A DNA stretch of 64,000 nucleotides from Mercurialis annua (taxonomy: Eukaryota; Streptophyta; Magnoliopsida; Malpighiales; Euphorbiaceae). Made by a program: the position numbers and the translations under genes. The stretch lies in contig NC_065574.1 in the NCBI RefSeq assembly GCF_937616625.2, positions 7,380,501-7,444,500 of the forward strand. Direction: 5' to 3'. Below, in pieces: positions 11,339-23,491 of this stretch; positions within the stretch are counted from its first letter, which is position 1; each line of letters starts with the position of its first letter. The notes below the pieces were generated by a model. It was not told the DNA's origin, made no database searches, and saw nothing but the letters and a program-made list of their open reading frames with translations.

Positions 11339-12311
11339 CTAATTGTCACTTAATTTTTTTTTCTTCTTGTTAGTAATAGAATAACCAAGATGGTTCAAAT
11401 ACCATAATGCCCCCTCTGCCGCAAGCTCTGCTGCTGCCTTCTTTCTGGGTTTAGATTCACCATAGCACTCCAAAGCTTTACATTCTGCCCCTTTAATTTC
11501 AACTACAACCTTAAATGTGAATCTGTTTGCAAATCTTGGATTAGTCCTGAGCTCAACACAAATCATTATGATTTGTTAATTATCTTTATTTTATTTTCTC
11601 TTTTACTTGAATTAAACAGCAAATATCATATTACGAACCGAGGTAATATGATATTTGAAAATTCATATCTATAACTTATTCTTGGAAAAAAAATATTATT
11701 TCTCAATTTAATAGCATACTTACCGTCTCAGTATGCCAGTCCCTTCTTCTCTACAGCATTCATATACAGGAGGCTTCCATTTGTTTGCTACACAAATCTC
11801 ATGTAATTGAGCTTTAGCTGATGCCATTTTTACTCCACCTAAAAACAATTAATCTATTTTAATTTGTTTTAATAGAATCAGGGTAAACAGAGTAAAAAAA
11901 ATTCACTGATTTTTTATACCCAATTTAACAAAATTACCGGAATCTATACTCTTAACAGAAGTTACAGAACCAACAACATTATCTTCAATTTTATGTTGTT
12001 GAAACTGTTCAGCTAATAAATCTGCTTCTGTATCCGCCTCCAGATCAAATTTCAGTATCTTCAATTCTTCTTCAGTTCTTGGCTTAGAAATTTTGGGCAC
12101 ATATTTGGTAGTAGTTTTGTTTTTCTTAACCTAAAAACAAGAACCAAGAAACAGCAAAAAAAATGAAAAAAAGCAAGAATAATTAAGCGAAATCAAGAAA
12201 ATCTACCTGATAGTAGGGTATGGCGGTGGCCGGAGGAAGATTCTTGAGGTTGATATAGGAGTGTTGCTGCGGCGGCGGTGGCGGATGAAGGTCCAGACAT
12301 TTGGCATCCAT
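11339..12311 (-). CDS. Single double-stranded RNA-binding domain protein (DRB7-like)
   Basis: Four exons on the minus strand: 12311-12207, 12130-11938, 11838-11724, 11546-11339; phases join to 206 aa. Residues 1-35 are proline-rich, 36-100 acidic and polar, and 104-195 form one dsRBD of alpha-beta-beta-beta-alpha type. It opens [20 protein letters not shown], has the beta strands [11 protein letters not shown] and closes with the RNA-binding [17 protein letters not shown] helix, which carries the expected Lys/Arg cluster. The last residues are a lysine stretch ([10 protein letters not shown]), perhaps a nuclear signal. No RNase III catalytic domain is present. Family knowledge: small plant dsRBD proteins of this sort work with or against Dicer-like enzymes in small-RNA pathways. 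The gene lies tail-to-tail with the proton pump, 1.2 kb away. Confidence 0.88.
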
Positions 12312-12875
12312 CTATGTTTTCATTTTTTTATTTTCTATGATCTGACTTCAATAGCTTTATTTATTTTTGTTGTTGCAGAACAATTACTGAAGAGTTTAAT
12401 TATCAAAAAAATTACTGAAGAGTTGAGTAAATAAATGCCTTTATTAACTGTTTTGCTTGTCCAAGAAACGTTTTCCGAAACTACTAACTGCATCCGTTTG
12501 TAAAAAGAATCTTTATTCCCATTTGTTCTATTTAGAAAACAACAACAACACGTCCCTCAACTTTTGACATGGGATCATTTAATTCAATTTATATTTTCTT
12601 GAGTAACTAACTCCAAATTTTTTTATTTTTGGATCAAATAATCTAATAATATATATTTAAAAAAAAAAAAAAAATTTAGAATAATTATATCGCAATAATT
12701 AGCAAAGTATTTAATTACTTTTTACATCCCTCACTTTTAATTTGTATTTTACGCGTTTTAAAAATACAATTATGGGGTTATTGACCCAAAAATGAAGAGT
12801 TTTGGGGTTATTTGCTCAAAAAGTATAAATTGGGTTAGATGACCTCGTGTTACATGTTCAGGGGGCGCGTTGACC
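12312..12875. other. Intergenic, no gene seen
   Basis: AT-rich sequence upstream of the dsRBD gene, including a poly(A) run near 12660. From about 12770 short phrases such as ggggttattgacccaaaaa and ggggttatttgctcaaaaa repeat, which look like the edge of the repeat that follows. Confidence 0.5.
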
Positions 12876-13745
12876 CTTTATTCGTTCTGTTTAACCTCTC
12901 AAACTAAACTATTTGTTCAATTTAACCCTCAACTAAATATTTTTTATGATCATCTAAACTATTTTTTTATCCATTTAACCTCTCACACAATGTATTAATT
13001 TTAGAAAAGATATGAATATATTTTTTACATTTAAAATAAAGAGCGATGTATTTTATATATTATTTAAAAATCCATTTAAGAATTAATTACTTTAAAAATC
13101 CATTTAAGGATTAATTACTTTAAAAATCATAAATTTTAGCGTGTTTTACAATTTAAACACAAACTTAAAAGATTCGTAATTGATTTGAAGTATAATAAAT
13201 TTATGTATTTTATAAATATTATTAACCAAAAGAGAGAAACTCTTTTTATCATTGTTATAATGTAAAAAAACATTTGCATGTTCAAGAAGTAATATCATTA
13301 AATTATTTGATCAACTTTAAATATTTTTTATTTATTTCTAATTTATGCTGTCGTCAAAAATTTACGAAAATATTATTAAAAAAATACATTTTTAAAAAAA
13401 TCATATGTCATTGTATATAAATTAATTTATATGCTTTTAACCATTTATTCTAGACATAATATGGTTGAAAATTAGATAGTTGTATTTTTGAGGAGGTCAA
13501 ACGGGTAAAAATTATAAGTTTAAATGTGCAATAGATAAAAAGAATAGTTAAAGGGTTAAGTAAAATAGTTAAAAGGACTAATGGAACACGAAGTTAGTTC
13601 AGAGGTCACAAAGAATAAAATGATAAAATTTAAGTGTTAAATAGAACAAAGAAAATAGTTAAGAGGTCCAGTGGAACAAAAAGTTAATTTAAAGGTCGCA
13701 TGGAACAAAATGTTAAAGTTTAGGGGTTAAATAATATACTAAGCC
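12876..13745. repeat. Transposon-like unit with inverted, internally repeated ends
   Basis: The left end (ttctgtttaacctctcaaac, then tttgttcaatttaaccctca) is mirrored at the right end by repeats such as taagaggtccagtggaacaa and gtttaggggttaaataatat. Three or four variants of the phrase occur at each end and the middle is non-coding. The structure suggests a non-autonomous DNA transposon with subterminal repeats. Borders are approximate and no target-site duplication was found. Confidence 0.45.
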
Positions 13746-14025
13746 AAACATAAAATATATTGTACTCTTTTTTAATACATATTTAGTCATATTAAATACG
13801 ACATATTTTATTTAGAATTATTCTTTTAGTTCTGGTGAAAGTGTATTTTAGGACAAATGATAAAAGATTAGTTTCTTCAACGATCAAATAGACAATCAAC
13901 GATTAAACAGGAAGTCCGACAGAGATCGTCAATTATTTTAAAAGATCGCCTACTTCTTTAAAATCAAAGTATTCTTTGAATGTTTTTAAATAAGACGATT
14001 GTGTATTGCATTCTGAGCTGCATTT

Positions 14026-14548
14026 TTTTTAGAAGAAAGAACAACTTTATTAATCAAATAGTTAAATTGTCAGCCACAATAACATGATTTATCTCAGAGG
14101 GGATATTTCCCTTCCAATACACATTGTATCTGCTATTCGTGAGAGCTCTTGTAGCAAGCATATGAGCAGCTCTATTAGCTAACCTATTAGCATAATACAC
14201 ATTCATACAATGAGGCATAATACACATTCATACAATGAGGATCAGATAACATACTCTTGCAGTCTTGAACAATAACACTTAGAAGGCACCACACTGTTCT
14301 TAAAGAAACCCACCTCCACTTCTCAAAAAGTAATTAAATCTTCCTCTATTGTCAACTTCATTCCATCTCTAATTGCTACTGCTTCACTTGTACTGACTTC
14401 CTCTGTATATCCAATAACCAGAGGTCTTCACACTCCCTTGCCAATCATGCACCACTGCTCCAGTACCATTGCAGTTGCTAGTACTATCAAACCCAGTATC
14501 AACATTAACTTTATACACATTCCTTCGTGGAGGGATCCATCGTTTGTC
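14026..14548 (-). pseudogene. 5'-truncated LINE copy carrying a broken RNase H domain
   Basis: Minus-strand insertion with a short poly(A) (t-run 14026-14030) and a perfect 15-bp target-site duplication ttctgagctgcattt at 14011-14025 and 14549-14563. On the minus strand it encodes the RNase H-like tail of a plant LINE: RWIPPRRNVYKVNVDTGFDS, then GTGAVVHDWQG, and after frame breaks NRLANRAAHMLATRAL. A 25-bp tandem duplication (acacattcatacaatgaggc repeated) and frameshifts disable it. Plant LINE copies often keep only this 3' end, because reverse transcription starts there. Confidence 0.88.
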
Positions 14549-14563
14549 TTCTGAGCTGCATTT

Positions 14564-16918
14564 AATGAAGAAAGAAAATGACTTTAACGAAATTGATTTA
14601 GACCAATGAGATGATGCCAAATCACAAGAGATTTAATAAGTATATGTTCTTATCTAGGTTATAACATTATAAGCAAAAAAATTATTACAAGTACAACTCT
14701 TTCTATAAATTTTCTAAGTAATTATCCATCAATTTCTTTGTATCAATTGATTGATTGTTTTTGTTAGGTGAAACATTAATTTTACATTTTTAGGTATTAG
14801 CATTATAAAGTCATTCATTGAGAGTAGGGGATGAGAATTTGTAAAAACTTCAAAGTTAGGTGTTAAGTTTTTAAAACACCAATTTGTAACTTATGAAAGT
14901 TTAGTCGATTTACAAATCTTATTTTTAATTGATTAGTGGATGTAAATTTGATTTTGAATCAAACCACTCTAAAACTGCTTAATCAATTTTCCAAACCCTA
15001 ATAATACAAGCATTTTAAATATATTTTTCTTGTTTTAAAAGTCATTCTATCTTGGGTATTTATGCGATATTATGCTTGGAGGTGTCAATTATAATTGTGC
15101 ATGCAGTGGATCAAAAAGTGAGCAGTTGAGCAAAAGGACGAAGAAAAACAAGTAAAATCGATTCTTGTCAATGAATTAATATTTTTTATCATTCTTAAAA
15201 CCCTTAATTGAGGAAGTGTTTTTCACATGTATTATAGTAGACATATCCTCAAATTCCAAAACATCAAGAATTACATCATGAGTACTAGAAAACAGTAAAA
15301 CTTTGTCGTTAAAAGGCTGAAATCCATCGCTAAATCAGTTTAGCGACGCACACGTCGTTAATTTAGCGACGATTTTTATAATATGGTGCTAAATCAGCGA
15401 CGAATTAGGGACGGCTGTATATTGACTAGCGACAGACAAACAAACGGAAATGAGCGAGGATCACCGACGGATTAGCAACACAATATTTTTATTTTTTCTT
15501 TAATTTTAAAAAATATTTTTAATTAAATCATAAAATCTATTCATTTTAATTATTATTTAATATCATTTTCAATATTTTCGTATATCATTTTCAAGATTTT
15601 CACAAACTTCTCAGTAGGTCACTTATCCTACCATTGCTCCCACCAAAAAATTGTTTGACTGTGAAGTACTCTGTTGCGACCCAAAATCTTGAGCCGAAAC
15701 CGACGCTAGGAAATAAATGTGGTTGCTCTGAAACCCGTAGCAAGCCTAAAATTACTATATATTTTTTGCTTTTAAATTGAAATGTAATTAAACATTTATT
15801 CCTAAATGATGGAAATTTTTTCATTTTGTTAATTTAATATCAAAATAAAAAACCTAAAACTAAATAACTTCTTCTTCTTTTTCACCCGCTGTCACGAGAC
15901 TCGCCACCACCTAATTGTTCTCGTATGAGAACAAATGGACTGTTCTTAGACAAGTATATATCCTCTGTTCTCGCCTGGAAACAAATATCAGTCCCTCTGT
16001 TCTCGACGAGAACAAACGGAGAACAAGATATGTTCTTGCACAATGGTAGTGGATTAGGATGGCCGGCAGTAGATTAGGGTGGCAGGCGGCATATTTAATT
16101 TTTAATTAATTTGAGTTAATTATAGTTAGTTAGACTTTCAAATATATTTAATTAGTATTAAATTAGAATTAATGAGAATTAAAATTTATAATTAGGTAAT
16201 CTCACTCTCTTTTTTGTGTTAGAAGAAAGTTTTTAATGCTAAAGTGCTAATCTACATGTTAATTTGACTATTTTCTTTCGAAAATAATTTATTTAATTTT
16301 TTTTGTGCCAAATTGATCTTTTGTGTTTAGGTTCAGCTGATAATTCGGTTTATAAGGAAAAAGTTATTTAAAAAGAATATAACATCACTTTGTTTCACCA
16401 AGTATCTATATCTATTTGATACAAATGTAACACATCATAATTTCAAAAAATTGTTATCAGAAAATAATTTTTATTTATGTATAAAAAATGTAGAATTTAA
16501 AAAATGAAAATAAAGGATTGAGTTGAGGGGGCAAGTTCATTAAATTCACACAGTTTATTACCAAATGAATAGTGTACATTAAAAAAGTACAATTTTAATT
16601 AAATTGATCTACACTATTCATTTTACAGTGTAGATCATGAACTTGATTCCCTCAAGTTCAGGGGATCCTAATCCAAAAATAAAACATTGAGATAAGTAAT
16701 ATTTTTATTAGTTTCTTTACTAGGTCATGAGGATATACTTCTTAATCTACAATTATGCAAAGCCAGAACAACTCTTAAATAAACAAAATCAGAATAAAAA
16801 TGTACTCCATTATCTATGTATGATACGAAACATTTAATTTTAGAAATTTCACATTCGGAGAATAAAACTATTATTTGAGTTTAAAAACTTTAAGAAATCT
16901 CTTTATGTTTTACCGTAC
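14564..16918. other. Intergenic region without recognisable gene
   Basis: Apart from the CACTA-like remnant at 15288-15480, no feature is supported. A short duplicated word set around 15900-16080 contains several gttctcg/gagaacaa copies of unknown origin. The open frame at 15600-15824 on the minus strand has no family features. Confidence 0.5.
15288..15480. mobile_element. Degenerate CACTA element terminus
   Basis: gagtactagaaaacag at 15290 resembles the CACTACTAGAAAAC terminus of the element at 32387. It is followed by repeated tagcgacg and cgacgaatta words like that element's subterminal repeats. No matching right end was found, so this is an eroded or truncated copy. Confidence 0.5.
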
Positions 16919-17533
16919 TTAAATTGATTCTTCACAGATGCTACGTAAACCTGGTTGCCAATTATCAGAAGGTGTAAATGATCTATTTGGTGAAGAAGAA
17001 GATCCTCTTGTAATATTTTCCCTATTCCTTTTAGTCTCTGAAGATCCTTTTTGCTCATTTCTTGATTTATCACCTTTATTATTTGACATAATCTTGATCT
17101 TCAACATGCTCATCAAGCATTCTTGATTCGACAAGCACCCTTCGTTCCGATTTGAATCTTTATTCCTCCCCGTATCCTTCGCCTCGTTGTTATTACTCTG
17201 AGAATTGGAGTCTGACCCTGATTCAGAGCTTGGAATATTATTATGAAGTGGAGATCGGCGGCCATTCTTGAAAGCTTTTCTTTGAAGTTTTCGGATTGTG
17301 GTTACGGGCACAACGTAGAATTTCTGACCTAACTGAAGTACCGTGTCTGGTGCAACCACAGCCCATGGTTGCTGGAACACGTGTGGTTCGGCGACTACGC
17401 ATTTCGGGTTCCGACGAATGATTTCTGATGCAAGAATTGGTCTGTCGTGCAGCTCTTTGTGGCCTCCTGGATGAACTATCTTGACCACCATGTTTTTTGT
17501 GTTTTTAGTGCATAGCCATTTTTTTATGGCCAT
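16919..17533 (-). CDS. PADRE (DUF4228) domain protein
   Basis: A single uninterrupted exon of 204 codons with start at 17533-17531. The N-terminal half (about residues 14-90) has the PADRE pattern: VVKIVHPGGHKELHDRPILA, SEIIRRNPKCVVAEPHVF, then a long hydrophobic/charged block LQLGQKFYVVPVTTIRKLQR. The C-terminal half is polar and rich in Ser, Asn and Lys, hence probably disordered. It ends NWQPGLRSICEESI, the Trp-x-Pro-x-Leu-x-x-Ile-x-Glu motif common at the end of these proteins. PADRE genes respond to pathogens and abiotic stress in other plants; the molecular role is unknown. The usual N-terminal MGN myristoylation motif is replaced by MAIKKW. It lies downstream of the kinase gene on the same strand. 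Confidence 0.82.
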   Translation of the reverse strand: MAIKKWLCTKNTKNMVVKIVHPGGHKELHDRPILASEIIRRNPKCVVAEPHVFQQPWAVVAPDTVLQLGQKFYVVPVTTIRKLQRKAFKNGRRSPLHNNIPSSESGSDSNSQSNNNEAKDTGRNKDSNRNEGCLSNQECLMSMLKIKIMSNNKGDKSRNEQKGSSETKRNRENITRGSSSSPNRSFTPSDNWQPGLRSICEESI

Positions 17534-18109
17534 TGTGTATTCAAGAATTGAAATCCTGACAGTTTGTTATTTTGTAATAATGGGGAGGAATTTTCTGGCA
17601 GGTGAAGATGAATGCAAAGATTATATTCTTGTAATCATATGAAGCATATTTTGTATTATTTGATTAGAATTGATAATATCATGGCAAGGTTTTGAACTAT
17701 AGACAACTAGCAGTATGCATTAGTCAATTTGGTAGCAGAAAACTAAATTGGAAAAATATTTACTTCGGTTTGGTCAGTTGCTGAACCGAACCCATATTTT
17801 TGGTTCAGCCCGGTTTTAAATTTTTGGTTTAGTTTTGCACACTTCTGTTGACAATAACTTCCTTCATTTTGCTTAATTGGTATACCAACCGATCCTTTGA
17901 CCAAATGAACTAAAGAGTTAACTAACAAAATAGTAATAGCAAAGCCTTCAATCGGACAAATAACAGCAGATTCAATTAATTTACAGCTGTGATGACAAGA
18001 AACAAAAAATTTCCTGTAACAATTTGCATATGCGAATGAATCTACAAAGGAAACAATCGGGTGAGGAAAAAAACGGCCGTGAAGAAACACGGCGTATCAG
18101 CATATTCAA

Positions 18110-21100
18110 TCATTTGTTAGAGGGAATAGGTTCTGTAATTCTTAATGATCCTCCGAGCTCGAGTGGTAAAAGAGGGATCAAAGAATGCAGGACATCTGTT
18201 ATTAATGGCCTATAACTCGGTTCTTGTTGAACGCATAATACTGCCACTGCAGCTACCTGCTCGAATTCAATCACATTGTTTAGTTTTAAAGTTATAACCA
18301 CAGCAATAATGATGTTCTCATCCACTAAAGTTACCTACCTGATACAAATGCTTTAAATCCATAGTGTCCTTTATGACAGGGTCCACGATATTCGGAAGCT
18401 TTGATCGGTCAGTAAGCTGAGGCATGGCCTACATTTCAAAAATAGGTGTAAATATAAATGCTACACATGCCTGGAATCTTTCATAGTAATTATCAGAGAG
18501 ATGGCAGATATTATTATTACCCATGTTACTATAGATTGGCATTGGTCGGGTGACATATTTTCCACTGGTTTTCTTCCTATGAGAAGCTCGAGAAGGACGA
18601 CTCCAAAAGCGTAGACATCGCTTTTGTCAGTTAGTTTACCTGGAAAACGAGAAGGATCAGGCCTCATTTATAAAGCAATAGCATAGTTATTTCTTAAAAA
18701 TAAAAGAAAGATGAAAAAAGATTAGAAATGAATTTAAGCATCCATAAAGATGAAATAAAATTACGTATGCCTCGTAACCTTTTTAAAACACATGGCATGT
18801 GAAATTATGAATTACTAGATTCCAGTAGGACCTCCTACAACTTAGTTTGCAGGAAATTTTTATTCTTTCCCTACACACTGGTTTCGTGCAGCAACATCAA
18901 CATATAAACATTTTCAATCCTACACTCATGACCGGTTTAGAAATACAAAGACATCTATCGATGAAGAATTAATATTTTGCAATGAAAGTTGAAAGAGTGC
19001 GAGTTAAATGAGCAAATATCAAAGATTAAAGAGTAAGCAACAATCTTTTTCCATATCTAACAACTAATTTTTGCAAGCAGTTGAGAATTTCAGCATACCT
19101 TCCAAAAGATACTCTGGCGCGACATAACCTAGAGTTCCTGAAAGCTTTATGTTTCTGTTTTCAATCCCAGAAGTTACAGCAAGGCCAAAGTCAGAAAGCT
19201 GAAAAGGCAAAAAACTTACTCAATGAGACATTCAACTTAATATTACAGAAGCAAAGATTGCGTGTTTCTTCGGTTTCTGTATAAAATTTACCTTGGCATT
19301 GAAGTTAGAATCCAAAAGAATGTTAGATGACTTTAGATCTCTGTGCACGATAGAAGGATTGCAATGCTCGTGAAGGTATTCGAGTCCTCTGGTCAACATG
19401 AATACACAGTGAAGGCAACAAAATTAGCAGAGCAAAAAGAATGTTCTCTGGAAAAGAAAAAGTGAAAGCAAAAGAGTAAAGTGTAAACAGAAAAAGCATG
19501 TCCTTGGACTTGCCTTGCAACATCAACGGCAATTTTCATTCGGAGATGCCAAGTCAATTTCGCGCCGTGAGTTGGTCCTAAAATTTCCATCAATAACAAT
19601 ACAAACAATATCAATATCAGCAGAAGGATTTGTAAATTTGCAAGTACAATTTGTTTTTGTTATAAGAAAGTGTACCATGCAGTTGACTCTCTAAAGACCC
19701 ATTTTGCATCATTTCATACACAAGAAACTTGGCTTCATCATGAACACAGTAACCCAACACAGAAATTATGTTCTGATGCTGAATTTTGGTCAGCCACTTC
19801 AACTCATTCTGCAATTACAATCAAAGTTGGAAGAAACTCTCAAACTATCAAACAGCAAGCTACATAGTATGGAAACAGAAATACCGAAACGAAAAATAGC
19901 AAAAACATATTGGTTATAAAAAATTATTATAAATATAAAGTTTCAGCGTTTCATTCCCGAAAACAGAAATGAAACATAAGACTCGGTAAGTTTTTTTGCC
20001 ACTTAGATAGCTAGCAAACAACATTCAGAATCAATAAATGTATCACAATACCTCGAATTCTCTTTGAACATCCTGTCCACCCTCCAATTTCTTTACAGCA
20101 GCAAGGAGTTTATCGCTGAAACGCGCTTTATAGACGCGTCCACGGCCACCTTCACCCAATAAATTATTTTCCCTAAAACTATTCGTTGCAGCTTCTAACA
20201 CTTGATACTCCATTACAGCAACGGAGCCCTTCTTAACAACCATTTTTAAGGAATTTAACTTCCCCATAATTGGACTCACAGAATTCCCATTCACAACATC
20301 TTCAAATCAAAAAAAGAAAAACTTCAACAAATTAGCATAAACATGATAAACAGAAAAATTATAATCAAGTTAATTATGAAAATCACTTCCAGAAAAGAGA
20401 GCTTACCAAAATTTTGTTTGTTTTTAACAGTAGATTTCTTAGTGTTCTTCATCCTCTGGATCCATAAATATGACAGAAACAACAAGATGAATACAAGCAG
20501 AGAGGAAGCAACAACTAATGCTATGAGTATTTTCTTGTTTAAATCTTGATGGTGGACTACTTTAACCACTGGAGCCATAGTAATTCCTGAATCACCAAAC
20601 AATGAGCATGCACAAAATAGCTAAAAAAATCAATAAAAAAGTTAAAAATAAACAACAAACTAAGATTATTTTTTGAAATGACCAAACAAAGAAATGCAGA
20701 AGTTTGCATCTTTACAGTAACTGAATTCTCAATGATGAAACCCAACAAAATCATGCACCCATCCATGAAATCAAAAGAACCATGATGAACAAACTAAGAT
20801 TATATTTTGAAATGACCAAACAAAGAAATGCAGAAGTTTGCATCTTTACAGTAACTGAATTCTCAATGATGAAACCCATCAAAATAATTTAAACCCCATT
20901 TTAAGAACATCATCAAAGAACAAAAACCAACGAAATACAGCTCAAATGGTATAAACCCGCAAACTCGTGGGTTCAATTTCTCTCGCGAGCGCTTTTGTTG
21001 CGGATTACAAAAGAAGAACAAAAAGAAAAACACACCTGGAGATTGAGCTTCCATTAATAATATTGACCCAGGTCGAGCATTAACTAATACTAATAATAAT

Positions 21101-21144
21101 GGCCAAATCCAAATGGGCAGCAAGAAACCAAGAACAAGATTCAT
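18110..21144 (-). CDS. Receptor-like Ser/Thr protein kinase, At1g80640-like
   Basis: Ten exons on the minus strand: 21144-21036, 20586-20407, 20299-20052, 19808-19676, 19577-19514, 19388-19292, 19198-19099, 18639-18521, 18428-18339, 18256-18110, joining to 428 aa. Residues 1-24 look like a signal peptide, followed by a very short outer part and a membrane span at 56-80. The kinase domain starts near 133: glycine loop GEGGRGRV (145-152), catalytic Lys166, HRDLKSSN with Asp262, DFG Asp280, then GYVAPEYL. All catalytic residues are present, so it should be an active RD kinase. The tiny ectodomain has no LRR, so it probably works with a partner. Intron 5 uses a GC donor (GCAAGT at 19513-19508) and this is required by the frame. 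An in-frame ATG at 21225 would add 27 residues; I prefer 21144 because it gives a clean signal peptide. Confidence 0.92.
20654..20884. repeat. 97-bp direct duplication in kinase intron 1
   Basis: Positions 20654-20750 and 20788-20884 are the same 97-bp sequence with about two differences, offset by 134 bp. The unit starts aacaaactaagatta and ends atgaaacccaacaaaa. It lies wholly in intron 1 of the kinase gene. Confidence 0.9.
20937..21005 (+). mobile_element. SINE relic (family A) in kinase intron 1
   Basis: acagctcaaatggtataaac and actcgtgggttcaatttctc match the A- and B-box region of the intact SINE at 46600-46707 (read on its own sense strand), followed by the related gcgagcgctttt. It ends about 30 bp from the exon 1 donor at 21036/21035. 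Confidence 0.65.
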
Positions 21145-23491
21145 GTCTTGTATCTCTAAAATGAGAAAAAATAAAATCAAAGATTTTGTTTTTGTTGTAT
21201 TGAATGTTGTTTTGGCTCTTTTCAAAGAATCAAAATATAATTTATTAATATGTTTACAAGAAAAGACAAAATATTTGTGACAGAAATAAAAAAAAGCAGC
21301 TTCCTTTTCTTTTTATTAATTTATTATTATCAAAAATATGAACTTGAAATGAACTGTTGTTTGTTTGCTCATCATTTATTCAGTTGAAGTTGAAGTTAAT
21401 GAGTGTGTTTTTTCTATGAAAGTGGCAAGTGGGCATCAAATCATGTGGCAGTAATTGAATTTTGAATGGTTGGATTTGGTTTCTTTTATTAAATTGTACT
21501 ATCTCCCATGTTAGTTCAGTTCCTCTTGTGTCTCTGACTCATTTTATGTATTTTTTGTTTACCTAATTAGTAATTAACCATTTTTGTACTAACATGTTTT
21601 TCATTCCTTTTCTGTTTTAAGATTTTTTCCCTCCATTTTTTTCTATTCAGAAACATCTTTTCCCTCCTTTTATTATTCAACATTGTTGATATATTTTTTC
21701 TTTTTATCATTGATGCGGAAGAAATTGAACATACGGACTTAGCAGCGTTTATATCATTTTAACTATAGTCCATTGGTATCTGAAGATATAATTATTGCAA
21801 CAAAACTAAGTATTGTCATATTTGGATATTTATCTATTTTAAATTAGGGTGTGACCAAATTTAAATAATTAGAATTTTGATCTTTTTTTTTACTTTATTT
21901 GATTATAAATCATTTATGTGTTTGTAATAATTTAAATTTGAGCTTAATTTAAATCGAGTTGGAGATATAGCTATGAGGTTCATTATATTCACAAATTATC
22001 AGTCTTGTAAAAAGATGGAATTTATAAATCAAGTAACGAGATTTTAATTATATGAGATTTTCAATTGTTATATATGGTTGTTCATAAATTTAATTAGCAA
22101 ACTGAGGTTTATCACAATTCTAACTAAGCTTGATTGTTTCTTTTGAAAAAGTTGGAATATTTAAAAGTAAACCCAAAATATTATTAGTAGCTTGAAATTA
22201 TTTTTTAGCATAAGGAGAAAATTGTACATTATATTATAATAATATAAATTACTTATAAATGTATGACATTGGTGAACAAGTAGAAGTAAAATCAAACAAT
22301 TTTCGGATCCATCTTGATTAAAGTTTTATATCAATTGATGTTCATGAAATATTAATTTGGAAAGAAAAAAAAGTTCAAGCATTTAAATAGAAAATACGCA
22401 AAAGTTCAGACATGATGACACAAGAGAGGATAGTTTATTTTAGCTCCTTAATTTTGCACCTCCTTTTTTTACCAAAGATAGAATTCATTGATGAAGAGTA
22501 AATTACATTGGAAAGTCATATAACAAAGTTAATATATGATCTTTCAATTTTGATCTAAAATACTAACAAACAACCCAAGATACAAGCAAAAAATAAATCG
22601 AAATTAAGCAAATCTAAACATCGATTCCGCATAAAAGGACCGAACATGAACTTAAGAGTGAAGTTCCGTTAGAGCGGGTCTTCGATTTGTCCTTCCGATT
22701 TGACCGGCAAACCGCTTGATCCGTTGAAGCTAAGTATTTCCGATCCTCATCTTCAATGAAGTTCTAAAAAGTTAGAACAATACCCATCCAAAAATTTTAG
22801 ATCTACAAAAAATTGACTATGAAGCTTGAACAATCACTTGAGATTCTTGATAGATCTAAAAACACACACCATAAAAACATAAAAACATAAACTTTCAAGC
22901 AAAAAAACACTAAAATCCATACTAAAAAGCTATTAAACGGATAAATTTATTAAAATAAGGCTTAAGTTTATAAAAGATTAAACTTTTATGGGCGGAGAGG
23001 AGGCGATTTCCGATTGAGATCGGAAAATCACCTCCTCCCACCCTTTAAGAGATGAAGTAGAGAGAAAGTTGTTTAGAGAGAAGGGAGAGGAAAAAAGTTT
23101 GAGAGAGAGAGTGTATGCAACCTTGCACCTCCTTACTATTGAAGGAAGGATAAATATCTAAATATCAATTAATGTTCCTAAAAAAAAATTATTCAAATTT
23201 TAAGTTTATGAACATCAATTGATATAAAGCTTGCCAGCTATTGGCATGGCATGTAAGCTGGGCAAGAATAATGTGAATGCTTACATTTTTTCAGGGTTGC
23301 TTTCTTTTTTGACAATAAAAATAAGTGTTACAACCTTAAAAATGTTACATTAAAAATTAAATGTATAAATTCATATGCAAAAGTAGGAGTGAGCAAAAAC
23401 CGAACCAAACCATTAATTCGATCCAAACCAATTCGAAATTAATTTTGGTTTGGTTAAAATGGTTAAAATGGATTGGTTTGATTTTAAATTA
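21145..23491. other. Upstream region of the kinase gene and intergenic repeats
   Basis: 21145-21550 is likely the kinase promoter and leader, without a convincing TATA box. From about 22450 to 23130 there is a less AT-rich repeat-like stretch of unknown class, with the hairpin described separately and a ga-rich end (gagagagaga near 23100). No coding potential was seen on either strand. Confidence 0.45.
22998..23036. repeat. GC-richer hairpin
   Basis: aggaggcgatttccgat is followed after three bases by gatcggaaaatcacctcct, its near-complement, giving a 17-19 bp stem with a very short loop. It lies in otherwise AT-rich DNA inside an unclassified repeat. Confidence 0.65.

Noticed and set aside
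15600..15824. 74-codon open frame, minus strand
   Set aside because: No recognisable domain, no neighbouring exon-like sequence, AT-rich context.
17743..18090. 115-codon open frame, minus strand
   Set aside because: Lies in the 3' flank of the kinase gene, without homologous features.
19504..19514. Using the GT inside GCAAGT as kinase donor
   Set aside because: It would shift the frame before the conserved GLEYLHE and HRDLKSSN segment; the GC donor keeps it.
21145..21225. Earlier kinase start at 21225
   Set aside because: In frame, but it places 27 polar and hydrophobic residues before a complete signal peptide; kept only as an alternative.
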